From positions 1,221,454 through 1,285,453 of the forward strand of contig NZ_CP030085.1 in NCBI RefSeq assembly GCF_003261235.1: DNA of 64,000 nucleotides. The letters run 5' to 3'. The translations under genes and the position numbers were made by a program. The notes beneath the pieces are model-generated. The model saw only the letters and a list, made by a program, of their open reading frames with translations, was not told where the DNA came from and made no database searches. Shown piece by piece: positions 16,687-25,828 of this stretch. This stretch comes from Polynucleobacter paneuropaeus. Its GTDB lineage: Bacteria; Pseudomonadota; Gammaproteobacteria; Burkholderiales; Burkholderiaceae. Positions within the stretch are counted from its first letter, which is position 1, and every line of letters starts with the position of its first letter.

Positions 16687-18990
16687 TTACTCTGGTGCGC
16701 GCATCAAAATTTCACGGTTACCGCTTCCGCTCATTTTGGATACGAGTCCAGCTTTTTCCATGTCTTCCAAGAGGCGGGCTGCGCGGTTGTAACCAATGCG
16801 CAAGTGTCGCTGGACAAGTGAGATAGAAGCCCGTTTGTTTTCTAGAACGATGGCAACGGCTTGATCATATAAAGGATCGGCTTCACCACTTCCGCCACCG
16901 CTAAGCACATCAATATTGGATTCATCAGCACCCTCGAGAATGCCCTCAATGTAATTCGGCTCGCCCTTCTCTTTAAGCCACTCCACCACACGATGCACTT
17001 CATCATCAGAGACAAATGCGCCGTGAACCCGAATCGGTAGGCCAGTACCAGGCGCCATATAGAGCATGTCGCCCATACCCAGCAGGGATTCGGCGCCCTG
17101 TTGATCCAAAATCGTACGGCTATCAATCTTGCTGCTGACTTGATAGGAAATACGTGTAGGTACGTTGGCTTTAATCAAGCCAGTGATTACATCTACGCTG
17201 GGACGCTGTGTCGCTAACACCAGATGAATACCGGCAGCACGGGCCTTTTGGGCAATGCGCGCAATCAACTCTTCAATCTTTTTGCCGGAGACCATCATCA
17301 GGTCTGCTAACTCGTCAATCACAATCACAATCACAGGGGCTTTATAAATTGGCTCTGGATCTTCAGGTGTCAAGCTAAACGGATTGGTGAGTTTTTCACC
17401 TTTCTCTTCGGCTTCCAAAATCTTTTTATTAAAGCCGGCAAGATTACGTACGCCAAACTTACTCATGAGTTTGTAACGACGATCCATCTCAATTACCGCC
17501 CAATTGAGGGCGTTATAGGCATGCTTCATATCTGTAACTACAGGGCACAGCAGATGGGGGATCTTGTCATACATCGCCATCTCAAGCATCTTAGGATCAA
17601 TCATGATCAAGCGCACTTCATCAGGCTTAGCCTTGAAGAGCAGCGACAAAATCATGGCATTAATACCGACTGACTTACCTGCTCCAGTAGTACCGGCAAC
17701 CAAACAGTGTGGCATCTTGGCTAGATCAGCCACCATCGGGCTTCCAGCAATATCTTTACCTAAGGCCAATGTCAGTAATGAGTGATTGTCGTTATAAACC
17801 TGTGAAGTCAGAATCTCAGATAAGTACACTGATTGACGTGTTGGGTTTGGTAATTCCAAAGCCATGCAGGTTTTGCCTGGTATCGTTTCGACGACCCGCA
17901 TACTGACTACGCCCAGTGATCGCGCTAAGTCACGAGACAAGTTGACAATCTGACTACCCTTCACACCCACCGCAGGATCAATCTCATAACGAGTCACAAC
18001 AGGACCTGGATAAGCAGCAATGACTTTAACTTCGACATTGAACTCAGCAAGCTTGCGCTCGATCAGGCGGGAGGTAAATTCCAAAACGTCAGCGGAGATG
18101 GTTTCTTTAGCTTCGGGAACGGGATCTAGAAGAGCCAAAGGTGGCAACTCTGAATCCGGAATATCCACAAAGAGAGGTTGTTGTTTCTCGCGCTCGACTC
18201 GAGAACTTTTGGGAATCTCGACCGGTGCTCGCACAATCTGAACTGGCGCAGCTTCAATCACACGCCCACGAATCTCTTCCACGAATTCTTCGCGCTCTTC
18301 AGCAGCGACTTCACCTAACTTGCGATCTTCCTGGGTTTGGCGACGCTCACGAATGCGGTGATAGCTGAGCTCAATGAAGCGGCCCACTTTTTCTGCGACA
18401 TCCAACCAAGAAAAGTGCAAGAACAAAGAAAGTCCCGCAAAGAGGCCAAACAACAAAATCAGGGTTGCGCCAGTGAAACCCATCGCCATTTGCAAGGGAT
18501 CGCCAATGAGCTCGCCTAAGATCCCGCCAGGAGGTCTAGGGAGCTGCCAGGACAGCGAATGCAGACGAATGGACTCGAGACCCATACTGCTAATTAAAGT
18601 AATGGCAAAGCCCAACCAACGCATCAGGATGGAGTCAGGTTTTGCGTTTGGATCTGGGGGCAAAGGAATGCTCCACAGCTCTTTCCAGCCATTGAGGACC
18701 CGTCGACCAAATAGAACCGCCCACCAAAAGGCAGAAATACCAAAAATGTAGAGCATTAAATCGGCTATGTAGGCACCGAAGCGACCCCCCAGATTGCTAG
18801 GAGTCTCAAAACTGGCGTGTGACCAAGCGGGATCTGCCTTGGAATAGGTCAGCAAAATAGCCAATAAACCCAGGCATAGGCCTAATGAAATGAACCAGCG
18901 AATCTCCATCAGGAGGCGGGGCATCCGGCCTGGCCCCACATTATCGGGGGGTAAGGAATTCTGAGGCTTTGGATATGCGGTTCTTGCCAT
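16687..18990 (-). CDS. ftsK: DNA translocase FtsK
   Basis: Septal DNA pump that clears the terminus region and activates XerCD. 767 residues: four membrane segments in the first 200, a short linker (about 200-290), the RecA-like motor with Walker A GTTGAGKS (433-440) and Walker B VIVIDELADLM, and a C-terminal winged-helix gamma domain (ASISLVQRHLRIGYNRAARL) that reads KOPS. The linker is much shorter than that of E. coli FtsK, as usual in this group. The ATG lies 39 bases from the divergent trxB start. Confidence 0.97.
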   Translation of the reverse strand: MARTAYPKPQNSLPPDNVGPGRMPRLLMEIRWFISLGLCLGLLAILLTYSKADPAWSHASFETPSNLGGRFGAYIADLMLYIFGISAFWWAVLFGRRVLNGWKELWSIPLPPDPNAKPDSILMRWLGFAITLISSMGLESIRLHSLSWQLPRPPGGILGELIGDPLQMAMGFTGATLILLFGLFAGLSLFLHFSWLDVAEKVGRFIELSYHRIRERRQTQEDRKLGEVAAEEREEFVEEIRGRVIEAAPVQIVRAPVEIPKSSRVEREKQQPLFVDIPDSELPPLALLDPVPEAKETISADVLEFTSRLIERKLAEFNVEVKVIAAYPGPVVTRYEIDPAVGVKGSQIVNLSRDLARSLGVVSMRVVETIPGKTCMALELPNPTRQSVYLSEILTSQVYNDNHSLLTLALGKDIAGSPMVADLAKMPHCLVAGTTGAGKSVGINAMILSLLFKAKPDEVRLIMIDPKMLEMAMYDKIPHLLCPVVTDMKHAYNALNWAVIEMDRRYKLMSKFGVRNLAGFNKKILEAEEKGEKLTNPFSLTPEDPEPIYKAPVIVIVIDELADLMMVSGKKIEELIARIAQKARAAGIHLVLATQRPSVDVITGLIKANVPTRISYQVSSKIDSRTILDQQGAESLLGMGDMLYMAPGTGLPIRVHGAFVSDDEVHRVVEWLKEKGEPNYIEGILEGADESNIDVLSGGGSGEADPLYDQAVAIVLENKRASISLVQRHLRIGYNRAARLLEDMEKAGLVSKMSGSGNREILMRAPE

Positions 18991-19017
18991 GTTCTACCGA
19001 TTGTAAACAAGCAAACC

Positions 19018-19023
19018 TATAAT
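19018..19023 (+). promoter_or_regulatory. -10 box of trxB, leaderless geometry
   Basis: A perfect TATAAT ends six bases before the trxB ATG at 19030, so transcription would begin at the A of the start codon. No ribosome binding site lies in between. No good -35 hexamer is seen at 16-18 bases. Confidence 0.6.
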
Positions 19024-19029
19024 TTGAAT

Positions 19030-19986
19030 ATGACTACTAATAATCCAAAACACTCTAAAGTTCTTATCCTCGGATCTGGCCCCGCAGGCTATACCGCAGC
19101 GGTTTATGCGGCCCGAGCCAACCTTAAGCCCACCCTCATTACAGGCCTAGCCCAGGGAGGTCAGTTGATGACCACGACTGATGTCGAGAACTGGCCAGCC
19201 GACCCAAATGGGGTTCAAGGCCCAGAGCTCATGGATCGCTTTTTGAAGCATGCCGAGCATTTCAATACCGAAATCATTTTTGACCATATCCATACGGCGG
19301 CCCTTTCTGAAAAACCGATCCGCTTAGTTGGCGACTCTGGCACTTACACCTGTGATGCCCTGATTATTTCTACTGGCGCTTCCGCTCAATACTTAGGCCT
19401 ACCGAGCGAAGAAGAATTCATGGGTAAAGGCGTATCGGGTTGTGCAACTTGCGATGGCTTCTTTTATCGCAATCAAGATGTCTGCGTCGTTGGTGGTGGC
19501 AATACTGCAGTTGAAGAGGCCCTCTATCTCACTGGCATTGCTAAAAAAGTGACCGTGATTCATCGTCGTGACAAGTTCCGCGCTGAACCCATTTTGAACG
19601 ATCGCTTAATGGCAAAAGTTGCTGAAGGTAAAGTAGAACTCAAATTGAACGCCACACTCGAGCAAGTTCTCGGCGATGACAAAGGCGTCACTGGCGTCAG
19701 AATCAAAAAAGCCGATGGCAGCACTGAAGATGTCCCTGTCATGGGCGCATTCATTGCGATCGGACATAAACCCAATACCGAACTCTTTATTGGCCAACTC
19801 GATATGAACAACGGCTATATCAAGACACACTCAGGTTTGAATGGCAATGCCACTGCAACCAATATCCCTGGTGTATTTGCGGCAGGTGATGTGCAGGACC
19901 ACATCTATCGTCAGGCAATTACCAGTGCAGGTACAGGCTGTATGGCTGCATTAGATGCACAGCGGTATTTAGAAGGTCAATCCTAG
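19030..19986 (+). CDS. trxB: Thioredoxin reductase
   Basis: NADPH-dependent flavoenzyme that reduces thioredoxin. 318 residues from MTTNNPKHSK. FAD motif GSGPAGYTAA near the N-terminus, redox pair CATC at 138-141 in GCATCDGFF, NADPH motif GGGNTAVEEA, and C-terminal GVFAAGDVQD. I use the ATG at 19030, not the TTG two codons upstream, because the TATAAT box ends six bases before it. It is divergent from ftsK and convergent with hicB, with a single base between stops. Confidence 0.97.
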   Translation: MTTNNPKHSKVLILGSGPAGYTAAVYAARANLKPTLITGLAQGGQLMTTTDVENWPADPNGVQGPELMDRFLKHAEHFNTEIIFDHIHTAALSEKPIRLVGDSGTYTCDALIISTGASAQYLGLPSEEEFMGKGVSGCATCDGFFYRNQDVCVVGGGNTAVEEALYLTGIAKKVTVIHRRDKFRAEPILNDRLMAKVAEGKVELKLNATLEQVLGDDKGVTGVRIKKADGSTEDVPVMGAFIAIGHKPNTELFIGQLDMNNGYIKTHSGLNGNATATNIPGVFAAGDVQDHIYRQAITSAGTGCMAALDAQRYLEGQS

Positions 19987-19987
19987 T

Positions 19988-20407
19988 TTAGGCTGCGACC
20001 TTTACCTCAAGATGGCGACCAAGGGCAATAGCAGCAGCTTCAATTTGATCTAATTTGGATGCATGACGTAAATCAAATAAGCGATCGACTTGCGGCATAT
20101 GCCAGCCTAGACGTCTGGCTAACTCCGCTTTTTTAATACCCTGCTCGGTCATAGCCTGATAAACACCCAACTTGGCGCTTTCTAAAGCAGTTGGAGAAAC
20201 AATGACCTCGCCCCGCTTTGCTTTGCTTGGCAATGGTAGAGGTTTTCGGGAGTCAACATAGAAAGAGAGTCCACTCTCCAAAGCATCTACTGCGTTTAGT
20301 AATGCTTCTTCCCTATCAACGCCAAAAGTAATTGCTTCCGGGACATCTCGAAATGTCACTAGGATGGTATGGCCATCTTTAGTCAAAGTTGCTGGGTAGT
20401 TAAACAT
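19988..20407 (-). CDS. hicB: HicB-type antitoxin
   Basis: 139 residues: an N-terminal HicB fold (FNYPATLTKDGHTILVTFRDVPEA, then FGVDREEALLNAVDALESGL) and a C-terminal helix-turn-helix (IKKAELARRLGWHMPQVDRLFDLRHAS). It neutralises the adjacent HicA RNase and should repress the operon. AAAGGGA ribosome binding site; starts 9 bases after the hicA stop. Confidence 0.92.
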   Translation of the reverse strand: MFNYPATLTKDGHTILVTFRDVPEAITFGVDREEALLNAVDALESGLSFYVDSRKPLPLPSKAKRGEVIVSPTALESAKLGVYQAMTEQGIKKAELARRLGWHMPQVDRLFDLRHASKLDQIEAAAIALGRHLEVKVAA

Positions 20408-20416
20408 ATATTCCCT

Positions 20417-20596
20417 TTATTTCAAACCCAATTGCCGCATGATGGCAGCCTCCAGGCCCTTCCCTAATTCTGCTGTTCCATGCATTGGCAATATTGATTG
20501 TTTACCATTTAAAAATACTTTCAAGTGTGAACCTTTGCCGGGCAAGAAAGTAGCTCCTTGCTGCTCTAGCCACTTCTTCATTTGCTTAGAATTCAT
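20417..20596 (-). CDS. hicA: HicA-type mRNA interferase toxin
   Basis: 59 residues, MNSKQMKKWLEQQGATFLPG onward: the small double-stranded-RNA-binding-like fold of HicA with the catalytic His in KGSHLKVFLNG and the usual ILPMHG-AELGKGLEAAIMRQLGL end. Such toxins cut mRNA. It precedes hicB on the minus strand in the normal toxin-antitoxin order. Two palindromes lie upstream. Confidence 0.9.
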   Translation of the reverse strand: MNSKQMKKWLEQQGATFLPGKGSHLKVFLNGKQSILPMHGTAELGKGLEAAIMRQLGLK

Positions 20597-20604
20597 TAAA
20601 TATT

Positions 20605-20654
20605 AACAGATCTGTTGTGTTTTTGAAAGCCCTTTAAATTGACGCAATTTAAAG
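20605..20654. promoter_or_regulatory. Palindromes upstream of hicAB
   Basis: A perfect palindrome AACAGATCTGTT (20605-20616) lies 8 bases before the hicA start. A second inverted repeat, CTTTAAATT-GACGC-AATTTAAAG (20632-20654), follows. Both are plausible HicB operators. Confidence 0.5.
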
Positions 20655-20697
20655 GTGAATGGTTTGATGCATAAGGCCACAATCTAAGGGGCCCCTT

Positions 20698-20865
20698 TTA
20701 ATATCGACAGCCCTTCCTGAAGAATTCTTTTAAAAATAGATCGTCTTCTTTTTTATGTTCTGCGATCTGCTCTTCTGAAGTTGCCCTAACAGCCTCTCTA
20801 TCGACATCACTTTTTGGAAATGTTTTTGGATCATTAAGATCAACTGTGACTCGAATTAAATTCAT
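20698..20865 (-). CDS. Small protein resembling the N-terminus of NadS/HigA-type antitoxins
   Basis: 55 residues, MNLIRVTVDLNDPKTF..., with a GGAG site just before the ATG at 20865 (another ATG lies three codons upstream). The stretch DVDREAVRATSEEQIAEHKKEDD resembles the D-W-V-A-TDEEI-A lead segment of XRE-type antitoxins, but no helix-turn-helix follows. It may be a remnant antitoxin or a small independent gene. It sits between hicA and the hppA terminator. The surrounding 381-base gap otherwise holds only the palindromes and a terminator. Confidence 0.45.
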   Translation of the reverse strand: MNLIRVTVDLNDPKTFPKSDVDREAVRATSEEQIAEHKKEDDLFLKEFFRKGCRY

Positions 20866-20926
20866 TTTCTCCATGGCTAGAATGATAAAAGCAATAAATA
20901 GCCACGATCAGACCATGGGGACATAA

Positions 20927-20956
20927 AAAAACGCCTAGCACTGCTAGGCGTTTTTA
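20927..20956 (-). terminator. hppA terminator (bidirectional)
   Basis: ACGCCTAGCA (20931-20940) pairs with TGCTAGGCGT (20942-20951), flanked by A-run and T-run on both sides. It lies 27 bases after the hppA stop on the minus strand. Confidence 0.88.
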
Positions 20957-20977
20957 TTTACTGCTCACGCAATTGCA

Positions 20978-23035
20978 TTAATGCATGATAGGCAACAAAG
21001 GCACGATGAGCAGTGCAACGATATTGATGATCTTGATTAATGGGTTAACTGCAGGACCTGCCGTATCTTTATAGGGATCGCCAACGGTATCGCCAGTAAC
21101 AGCAGCTTTGTGAGCTTCGGAACCTTTGCCACCAAAGTGACCTTCTTCGATATATTTCTTGGCGTTATCCCATGCGCCGCCACCGGTACACATCGAGATG
21201 GCCACGAATAGGCCAGTCACAATCGTACCCATCAAGAGCCCGCCCAATGCAGCAGGTCCAAGAATCAGACCAACCAATATGGGGGCTACCACTGGGAGCA
21301 GTGATGGCACGATCATTTCTTTAATTGCTGCGGAGGTCAGCATGTCAACCGCTTTGCCGTATTCAGGCTTGCCAGTTCCATCCATGATTCCAGGGATATC
21401 GCGGAACTGACGACGTACCTCCTCAACTACAGCTCCAGCGCAACGGCCCACTGCTTCCATTGCCATGGCACCAAACAAGTAAGGAATCATGCCGCCAATG
21501 AAAAGACCAATGATCACCATGTGATTGGAGAGATCGAATGACACTTGTTGGCCGATCGCCTCCAAAGCATGGGTGTAATCAGCGAAGAGCACGAGTGCCG
21601 CTAAGCCAGCAGAACCGATCGCATAACCCTTGGTAACTGCTTTGGTGGTATTCCCCACTGCATCCAATGGATCAGTAATGTCGCGCACAGACTGTGGCAA
21701 GCCAGCCATCTCCGCGATACCACCTGCGTTATCTGTAATCGGACCATACGCATCCAGAGCAACCACAATGCCCGCCATTGACAACATCGCTGTCGCCGCA
21801 ACGGCAATACCGTAAATACCAGCTAAATAGTAGGCTGCAAAAATCGCGGCACAGACAAAGAGTACTGGGTAGGCGGTGGATTTCATGGAGATGCCAAGGC
21901 CAGCAATGATGTTAGTGCCATGGCCTTTGGTAGAGGCTTCAGCAATATGCTGAACTGGCTTGTATTGAGTGCCGGTGTAGTACTCAGTAATCCAGACCAA
22001 ACCTGCAGTCAAGACCAATCCAACTACCGTACTACCAAATAAACGCCATTGACTACCCGGAATCCCTAAAGAATCATCCGGCATGATGTAGTTGGTTGCA
22101 AAGTAGAACGCAATCAGTGAAAGTACACCCGCAATAATCAAACCTTTATACAAAGCAGGCATCACATTTTTCATACCAGGCGACGCTTTAACAAAAGAGC
22201 AACCAATGATAGAGGCCAAAATGGAGATTCCACCCAAGACCAATGGATAAATAATGGCTGCAATGGGAGCGCCTGTCATCATCAGTGCGCCAAGCACCAT
22301 GGTAGCAATCAAGGTCACAGCGTAGGTCTCAAATAAGTCAGCCGCCATTCCAGCACAGTCACCTACGTTGTCACCGACGTTATCCGCAATCACTGCTGGA
22401 TTACGTGGGTCATCTTCTGGAATACCCGCTTCGACCTTACCAACCAAGTCAGCACCAACGTCGGCACCCTTAGTAAAGATACCGCCGCCAAGGCGCGCAA
22501 AGATCGAGATCAAAGAAGAGCCGAAGGCCAATCCAATCAGAGGATGCAATACCGCATTGAGATCTCTGCCTGCGCCGATCGAAACGAGGAACATAAAAAA
22601 GAGGCCCACGCCAAGCAGACCAAGTCCAACGACCAGCATGCCAGTGATAGCCCCGCCCTTGAAGGCAACATTGAGTGCCTCATTCATACCGATAGTTGCT
22701 GCTTGTGCAGTACGCACATTAGCCTTCACTGAAACGTTCATGCCAATGAAACCACAGGCGCCTGAGAGGACTGCTCCAACCACAAAGCCAATTGCGGTAG
22801 CAATATCGAGGAAGAGGACAATTAAGGCTGTAAGAATTATTCCGACGATCGCGATGGTTTTGTATTGGCGCGATAAATAGGCTGCTGCGCCAAGTTGAAT
22901 GGCCTCTGCAATTTCAACCATCTTGGCATTGCCTGTGCTTTGCCGCAAAATCCAGCCGCGCATCACAAAACCGTAAATCACGGCTATGACGCCGCACGCC
23001 AAGGCAAAATACAAGCCTAAAGTGACATTACTCAT
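20978..23035 (-). CDS. hppA: Membrane H+-translocating pyrophosphatase
   Basis: Integral membrane pump that couples pyrophosphate hydrolysis to proton export. 685 residues, about 16 membrane helices. Catalytic motif GADLVGKVEAGIPEDDPRNP (194-213) and DNVGDNVGDCAGM (218-230) are intact. GNTTKA at 461-466 has Lys where potassium-dependent members have Ala, so this should be the potassium-independent H+ type. AGGGAG ribosome binding site. Divergent from the soluble pyrophosphatase ppa. Confidence 0.97.
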   Translation of the reverse strand: MSNVTLGLYFALACGVIAVIYGFVMRGWILRQSTGNAKMVEIAEAIQLGAAAYLSRQYKTIAIVGIILTALIVLFLDIATAIGFVVGAVLSGACGFIGMNVSVKANVRTAQAATIGMNEALNVAFKGGAITGMLVVGLGLLGVGLFFMFLVSIGAGRDLNAVLHPLIGLAFGSSLISIFARLGGGIFTKGADVGADLVGKVEAGIPEDDPRNPAVIADNVGDNVGDCAGMAADLFETYAVTLIATMVLGALMMTGAPIAAIIYPLVLGGISILASIIGCSFVKASPGMKNVMPALYKGLIIAGVLSLIAFYFATNYIMPDDSLGIPGSQWRLFGSTVVGLVLTAGLVWITEYYTGTQYKPVQHIAEASTKGHGTNIIAGLGISMKSTAYPVLFVCAAIFAAYYLAGIYGIAVAATAMLSMAGIVVALDAYGPITDNAGGIAEMAGLPQSVRDITDPLDAVGNTTKAVTKGYAIGSAGLAALVLFADYTHALEAIGQQVSFDLSNHMVIIGLFIGGMIPYLFGAMAMEAVGRCAGAVVEEVRRQFRDIPGIMDGTGKPEYGKAVDMLTSAAIKEMIVPSLLPVVAPILVGLILGPAALGGLLMGTIVTGLFVAISMCTGGGAWDNAKKYIEEGHFGGKGSEAHKAAVTGDTVGDPYKDTAGPAVNPLIKIINIVALLIVPLLPIMH

Positions 23036-23200
23036 GCTTGAACTCCCTAAAATTGATTTGTTTTGTTACTTGTGCCTACTGAAACCTGATTTTTTATGGC
23101 TTTTGCTCAGAATCCATAAGCTGCATCAGTATCTAACAGAATTATGACTTTGCTAGTTTGATAAGATCAGGGTATTTACTAATCTTTAATTGGAGTATTT

Positions 23201-23743
23201 ATGAGTTTAGACAACGTTAAACCAGGCAAGAAAATCCCCGAGAGTTTCAACGTCATTATTGAAATTCCGATGAATGCCGATCCAATTAAATATGAAGTAG
23301 ATAAAGAAAGTGGCGCAATTTTTGTAGATCGCTTTATGGGGACTGCAATGCACTATCCCTGTAACTATGGCTACATTAATAAAACGATTGCTGGCGACGG
23401 CGACCCCGTTGATGTTCTCGTCATCACCCCCTTCCCCCTCATTCCGGGTGTAGTTGTCAGTTGCCGCGCAATTGGCATTCTGCTCATGGAGGATGAGGCC
23501 GGTCAAGACGCTAAATTATTAGCCGTTCCAGAAGATCGTATTTTGCCAATCTATACCCACTGGCAAAAACCAGAAGATATGAATCAGCTACGCCTCAATC
23601 AAATTCAACACTTCTTCGAGCACTACAAAGATCTCGAAAAAGGAAAATGGGTCAAAATCAAAGGCTGGGGTGGCGTTAAAGAAGCACACCAAGAGATCCT
23701 CGAAGGTATTGAGCGCTATAACAAGGAAAGCAAGTCAGCCTAA
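23201..23743 (+). CDS. ppa: Soluble inorganic pyrophosphatase (family I)
   Basis: Cytosolic Mg-dependent enzyme that removes pyrophosphate from biosynthesis. 180 residues with the family signature DGDPVDVLV, upstream NYGYI, and C-terminal KGWGGV. GGAG ribosome binding site. It is divergent from hppA (165 bases between) and is followed by nadE, whose reaction releases pyrophosphate. Confidence 0.97.
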   Translation: MSLDNVKPGKKIPESFNVIIEIPMNADPIKYEVDKESGAIFVDRFMGTAMHYPCNYGYINKTIAGDGDPVDVLVITPFPLIPGVVVSCRAIGILLMEDEAGQDAKLLAVPEDRILPIYTHWQKPEDMNQLRLNQIQHFFEHYKDLEKGKWVKIKGWGGVKEAHQEILEGIERYNKESKSA

Positions 23744-23749
23744 AGCGTC

Positions 23750-25381
23750 TTGTCATTTGGAGTGAGCTCAGAATCCATCGCCCTCGCCCAAATCAACCCA
23801 CTCTTGGGTGATTTAGAGGGTAACGCTGAGCTCATTCTTTTAGCAGCCAAAGAAGCCTATGCTAAAGGCGCAAAAGTATTATTGACTCCCGAGCTCTCTC
23901 TCACGGGCTACCCACCAGAAGATCTATTACTGCGCCCTGCATTCATTGAAGCATGCGATCATGCCCTTCAAGCTCTGACAAAATCCTTGGCGCAATTTAC
24001 AGGCCTTACTGTCGTAGTTGGACACCCACAAAAATCGACTCAAGGTCTGCAAAATTCTGCATCCGTCGTGCGCGATGGCAAAGTCATTACAAGGTATGCC
24101 AAACAAGAATTACCCAATCACGAAGTATTCGATGAAGTACGCTACTTCACGCCTGGCAATACACCCTGTGTGTTTGAAGTAAATGGTGTGCGCTTTGGTC
24201 TGATTCTCTGTGAGGATGCGTGGCATGTAGGCCCTGCTCAGCAAGCCCACGCTGCTGGCGCGCAGATCTTATTGGTTGCTAATGCTTCACCATATCACCT
24301 CAATAAGGAAGCCCTACGTATTGAGGTTTTGAGACAGCATATTGCACTTACCAAAATGCCATTAATTTATGTGAACTCGGTAGGTGGTCAAGATGAATTG
24401 GTTTTTGATGGCGGTTCATTTGCCTTGAATTCCAAAGGTGAACTGGTGATGGCAATGCCACAATTCGAGAGTGATTTAGGTTTTGTCAAAGTCAATGCTG
24501 TCCATGATCTCGAGCCCAGCAAGATCGTTCAAGCTTTAAGCGTAGAGGCACAGGCCTATCAAGCTCTGGTATTGGGTGTACGGGATTATGTTCATAAGAA
24601 TCATTTCCCGGGCGTCATTATTGGATTATCTGGGGGCGTAGACTCTGCCCTCGTCCTCGCCATCGCGGTAGATGCCTTAGGCGCAGAAAAAGTACGCGCA
24701 GTCATGATGCCCTCACGATATACCGCAGATATCTCGTGGATCGATGCGCGTGAACTTGCTAAAAACTTGAGTGTGCAATACGACGAGATTGCTATCGGTG
24801 ACTCAGTAGATGCCTTAGAGCATGCACTTGCGCCGCAATTCCAGGATTTGAAACCAGATGCAACTGAAGAAAATATTCAGGCCCGAGTGCGCGGCACGCT
24901 CTTGATGGCACTCTCTAATAAAACGGGTAGACTCGTTCTCACCACTGGTAACAAGAGTGAAATGGCTGTGGGCTATTGCACTTTATACGGTGATATGGCG
25001 GGTGGTTTTGCTGTGATTAAAGATATTGCCAAGACTCTGGTCTATCGCCTTTGCGCTTATCGCAATAGTATTCAAAAAGTCATTCCGGAACGCATTCTGA
25101 CCCGCGCACCTTCTGCAGAATTGCGCCCAGATCAAACCGACCAAGATAGTCTGCCATCTTATGAAGTCTTGGACGGTATCCTAGAGCGCTATATGGAGCA
25201 AAACCAATCCATCGCCCAAATTATTGCAGCAGGATTTGATGCTGAGAGTGTAGAAAAAGTGACTCGTCTGATCAAACTTAATGAATACAAGCGTCGGCAA
25301 GCACCACCAGGCGTTCGGGTCACGACTCGGGCTTTTGGGCGAGACTGGCGCTACCCTATTACATCGCAATTTAGGGCCTAA
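23750..25381 (+). CDS. nadE: Glutamine-dependent NAD+ synthetase
   Basis: Last step of NAD synthesis: amidation of deamido-NAD with ammonia from glutamine. 543 residues in two domains: an N-terminal nitrilase-type glutaminase (Glu48 in TPELSLTGYPPEDLL, Lys118, Cys154 in LILCEDAW) and a C-terminal ATP-pyrophosphatase domain with the loop SGGVDSAL (about 295) and TTGNKSE. No ATG start exists; TTG at 23750, 6 bases after the ppa stop, or GTG at 23762 must be used. The nadE-glnB pairing is usual in betaproteobacteria. Confidence 0.96.
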   Translation: MSFGVSSESIALAQINPLLGDLEGNAELILLAAKEAYAKGAKVLLTPELSLTGYPPEDLLLRPAFIEACDHALQALTKSLAQFTGLTVVVGHPQKSTQGLQNSASVVRDGKVITRYAKQELPNHEVFDEVRYFTPGNTPCVFEVNGVRFGLILCEDAWHVGPAQQAHAAGAQILLVANASPYHLNKEALRIEVLRQHIALTKMPLIYVNSVGGQDELVFDGGSFALNSKGELVMAMPQFESDLGFVKVNAVHDLEPSKIVQALSVEAQAYQALVLGVRDYVHKNHFPGVIIGLSGGVDSALVLAIAVDALGAEKVRAVMMPSRYTADISWIDARELAKNLSVQYDEIAIGDSVDALEHALAPQFQDLKPDATEENIQARVRGTLLMALSNKTGRLVLTTGNKSEMAVGYCTLYGDMAGGFAVIKDIAKTLVYRLCAYRNSIQKVIPERILTRAPSAELRPDQTDQDSLPSYEVLDGILERYMEQNQSIAQIIAAGFDAESVEKVTRLIKLNEYKRRQAPPGVRVTTRAFGRDWRYPITSQFRA

Positions 25382-25460
25382 ATAGAACTGACTTATTACT
25401 GTCAAACACTATAGGCAATCTGAGTTCTTATGAGTATCATGAAATGAAACTGGGGGACCT

Positions 25461-25799
25461 ATGAAACTCATTACTGCGATTATTAAGCCATTCAAACTCG
25501 AAGAAGTTCGTGAGGCACTAGCTGAAGTTGGTGTGAGTGGTATTACCGCCACCGAAGTCAAAGGCTTTGGTCGTCAAAAAGGCCATACTGAGCTCTACCG
25601 TGGTGCCGAGTACCAGGTCGATTTTTTACCAAAGATCAAAATTGAGGTGGTAGTTGCCAGCGATAAACTGGAAGCTACTTTAGAGGCAATTACCAAGGCG
25701 GCACATACCGGCAAGATTGGTGATGGCAAGATTTTTGTGACTTCGATTGATCAAACGATTCGGATTCGAACTGGTGAGACTAATGAATCTGCTTTATAA
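25461..25799 (+). CDS. glnB: Nitrogen regulatory protein PII
   Basis: 112 residues. Canonical T-loop with Lys34 (TEVKGFGRQKGHTELYRGAEY) and Tyr51 for uridylylation, TGKIGDGKIFV at the C-terminus. GGGGGA ribosome binding site 5 bases before ATG. It follows nadE by 79 bases; PII proteins can regulate glutamine-dependent NAD synthetase in some bacteria, which fits the neighbourhood. Compared with the 12069-12407 copy it has the more standard sequence. Confidence 0.95.
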   Translation: MKLITAIIKPFKLEEVREALAEVGVSGITATEVKGFGRQKGHTELYRGAEYQVDFLPKIKIEVVVASDKLEATLEAITKAAHTGKIGDGKIFVTSIDQTIRIRTGETNESAL

Positions 25800-25828
25800 A
25801 GAACGGCTTCAATGCTGAATCGGGCCGA

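Noticed and set aside
22368..22880. 170-codon plus-strand frame inside hppA
   Set aside because: Antisense shadow of the GC-rich membrane-protein codons.
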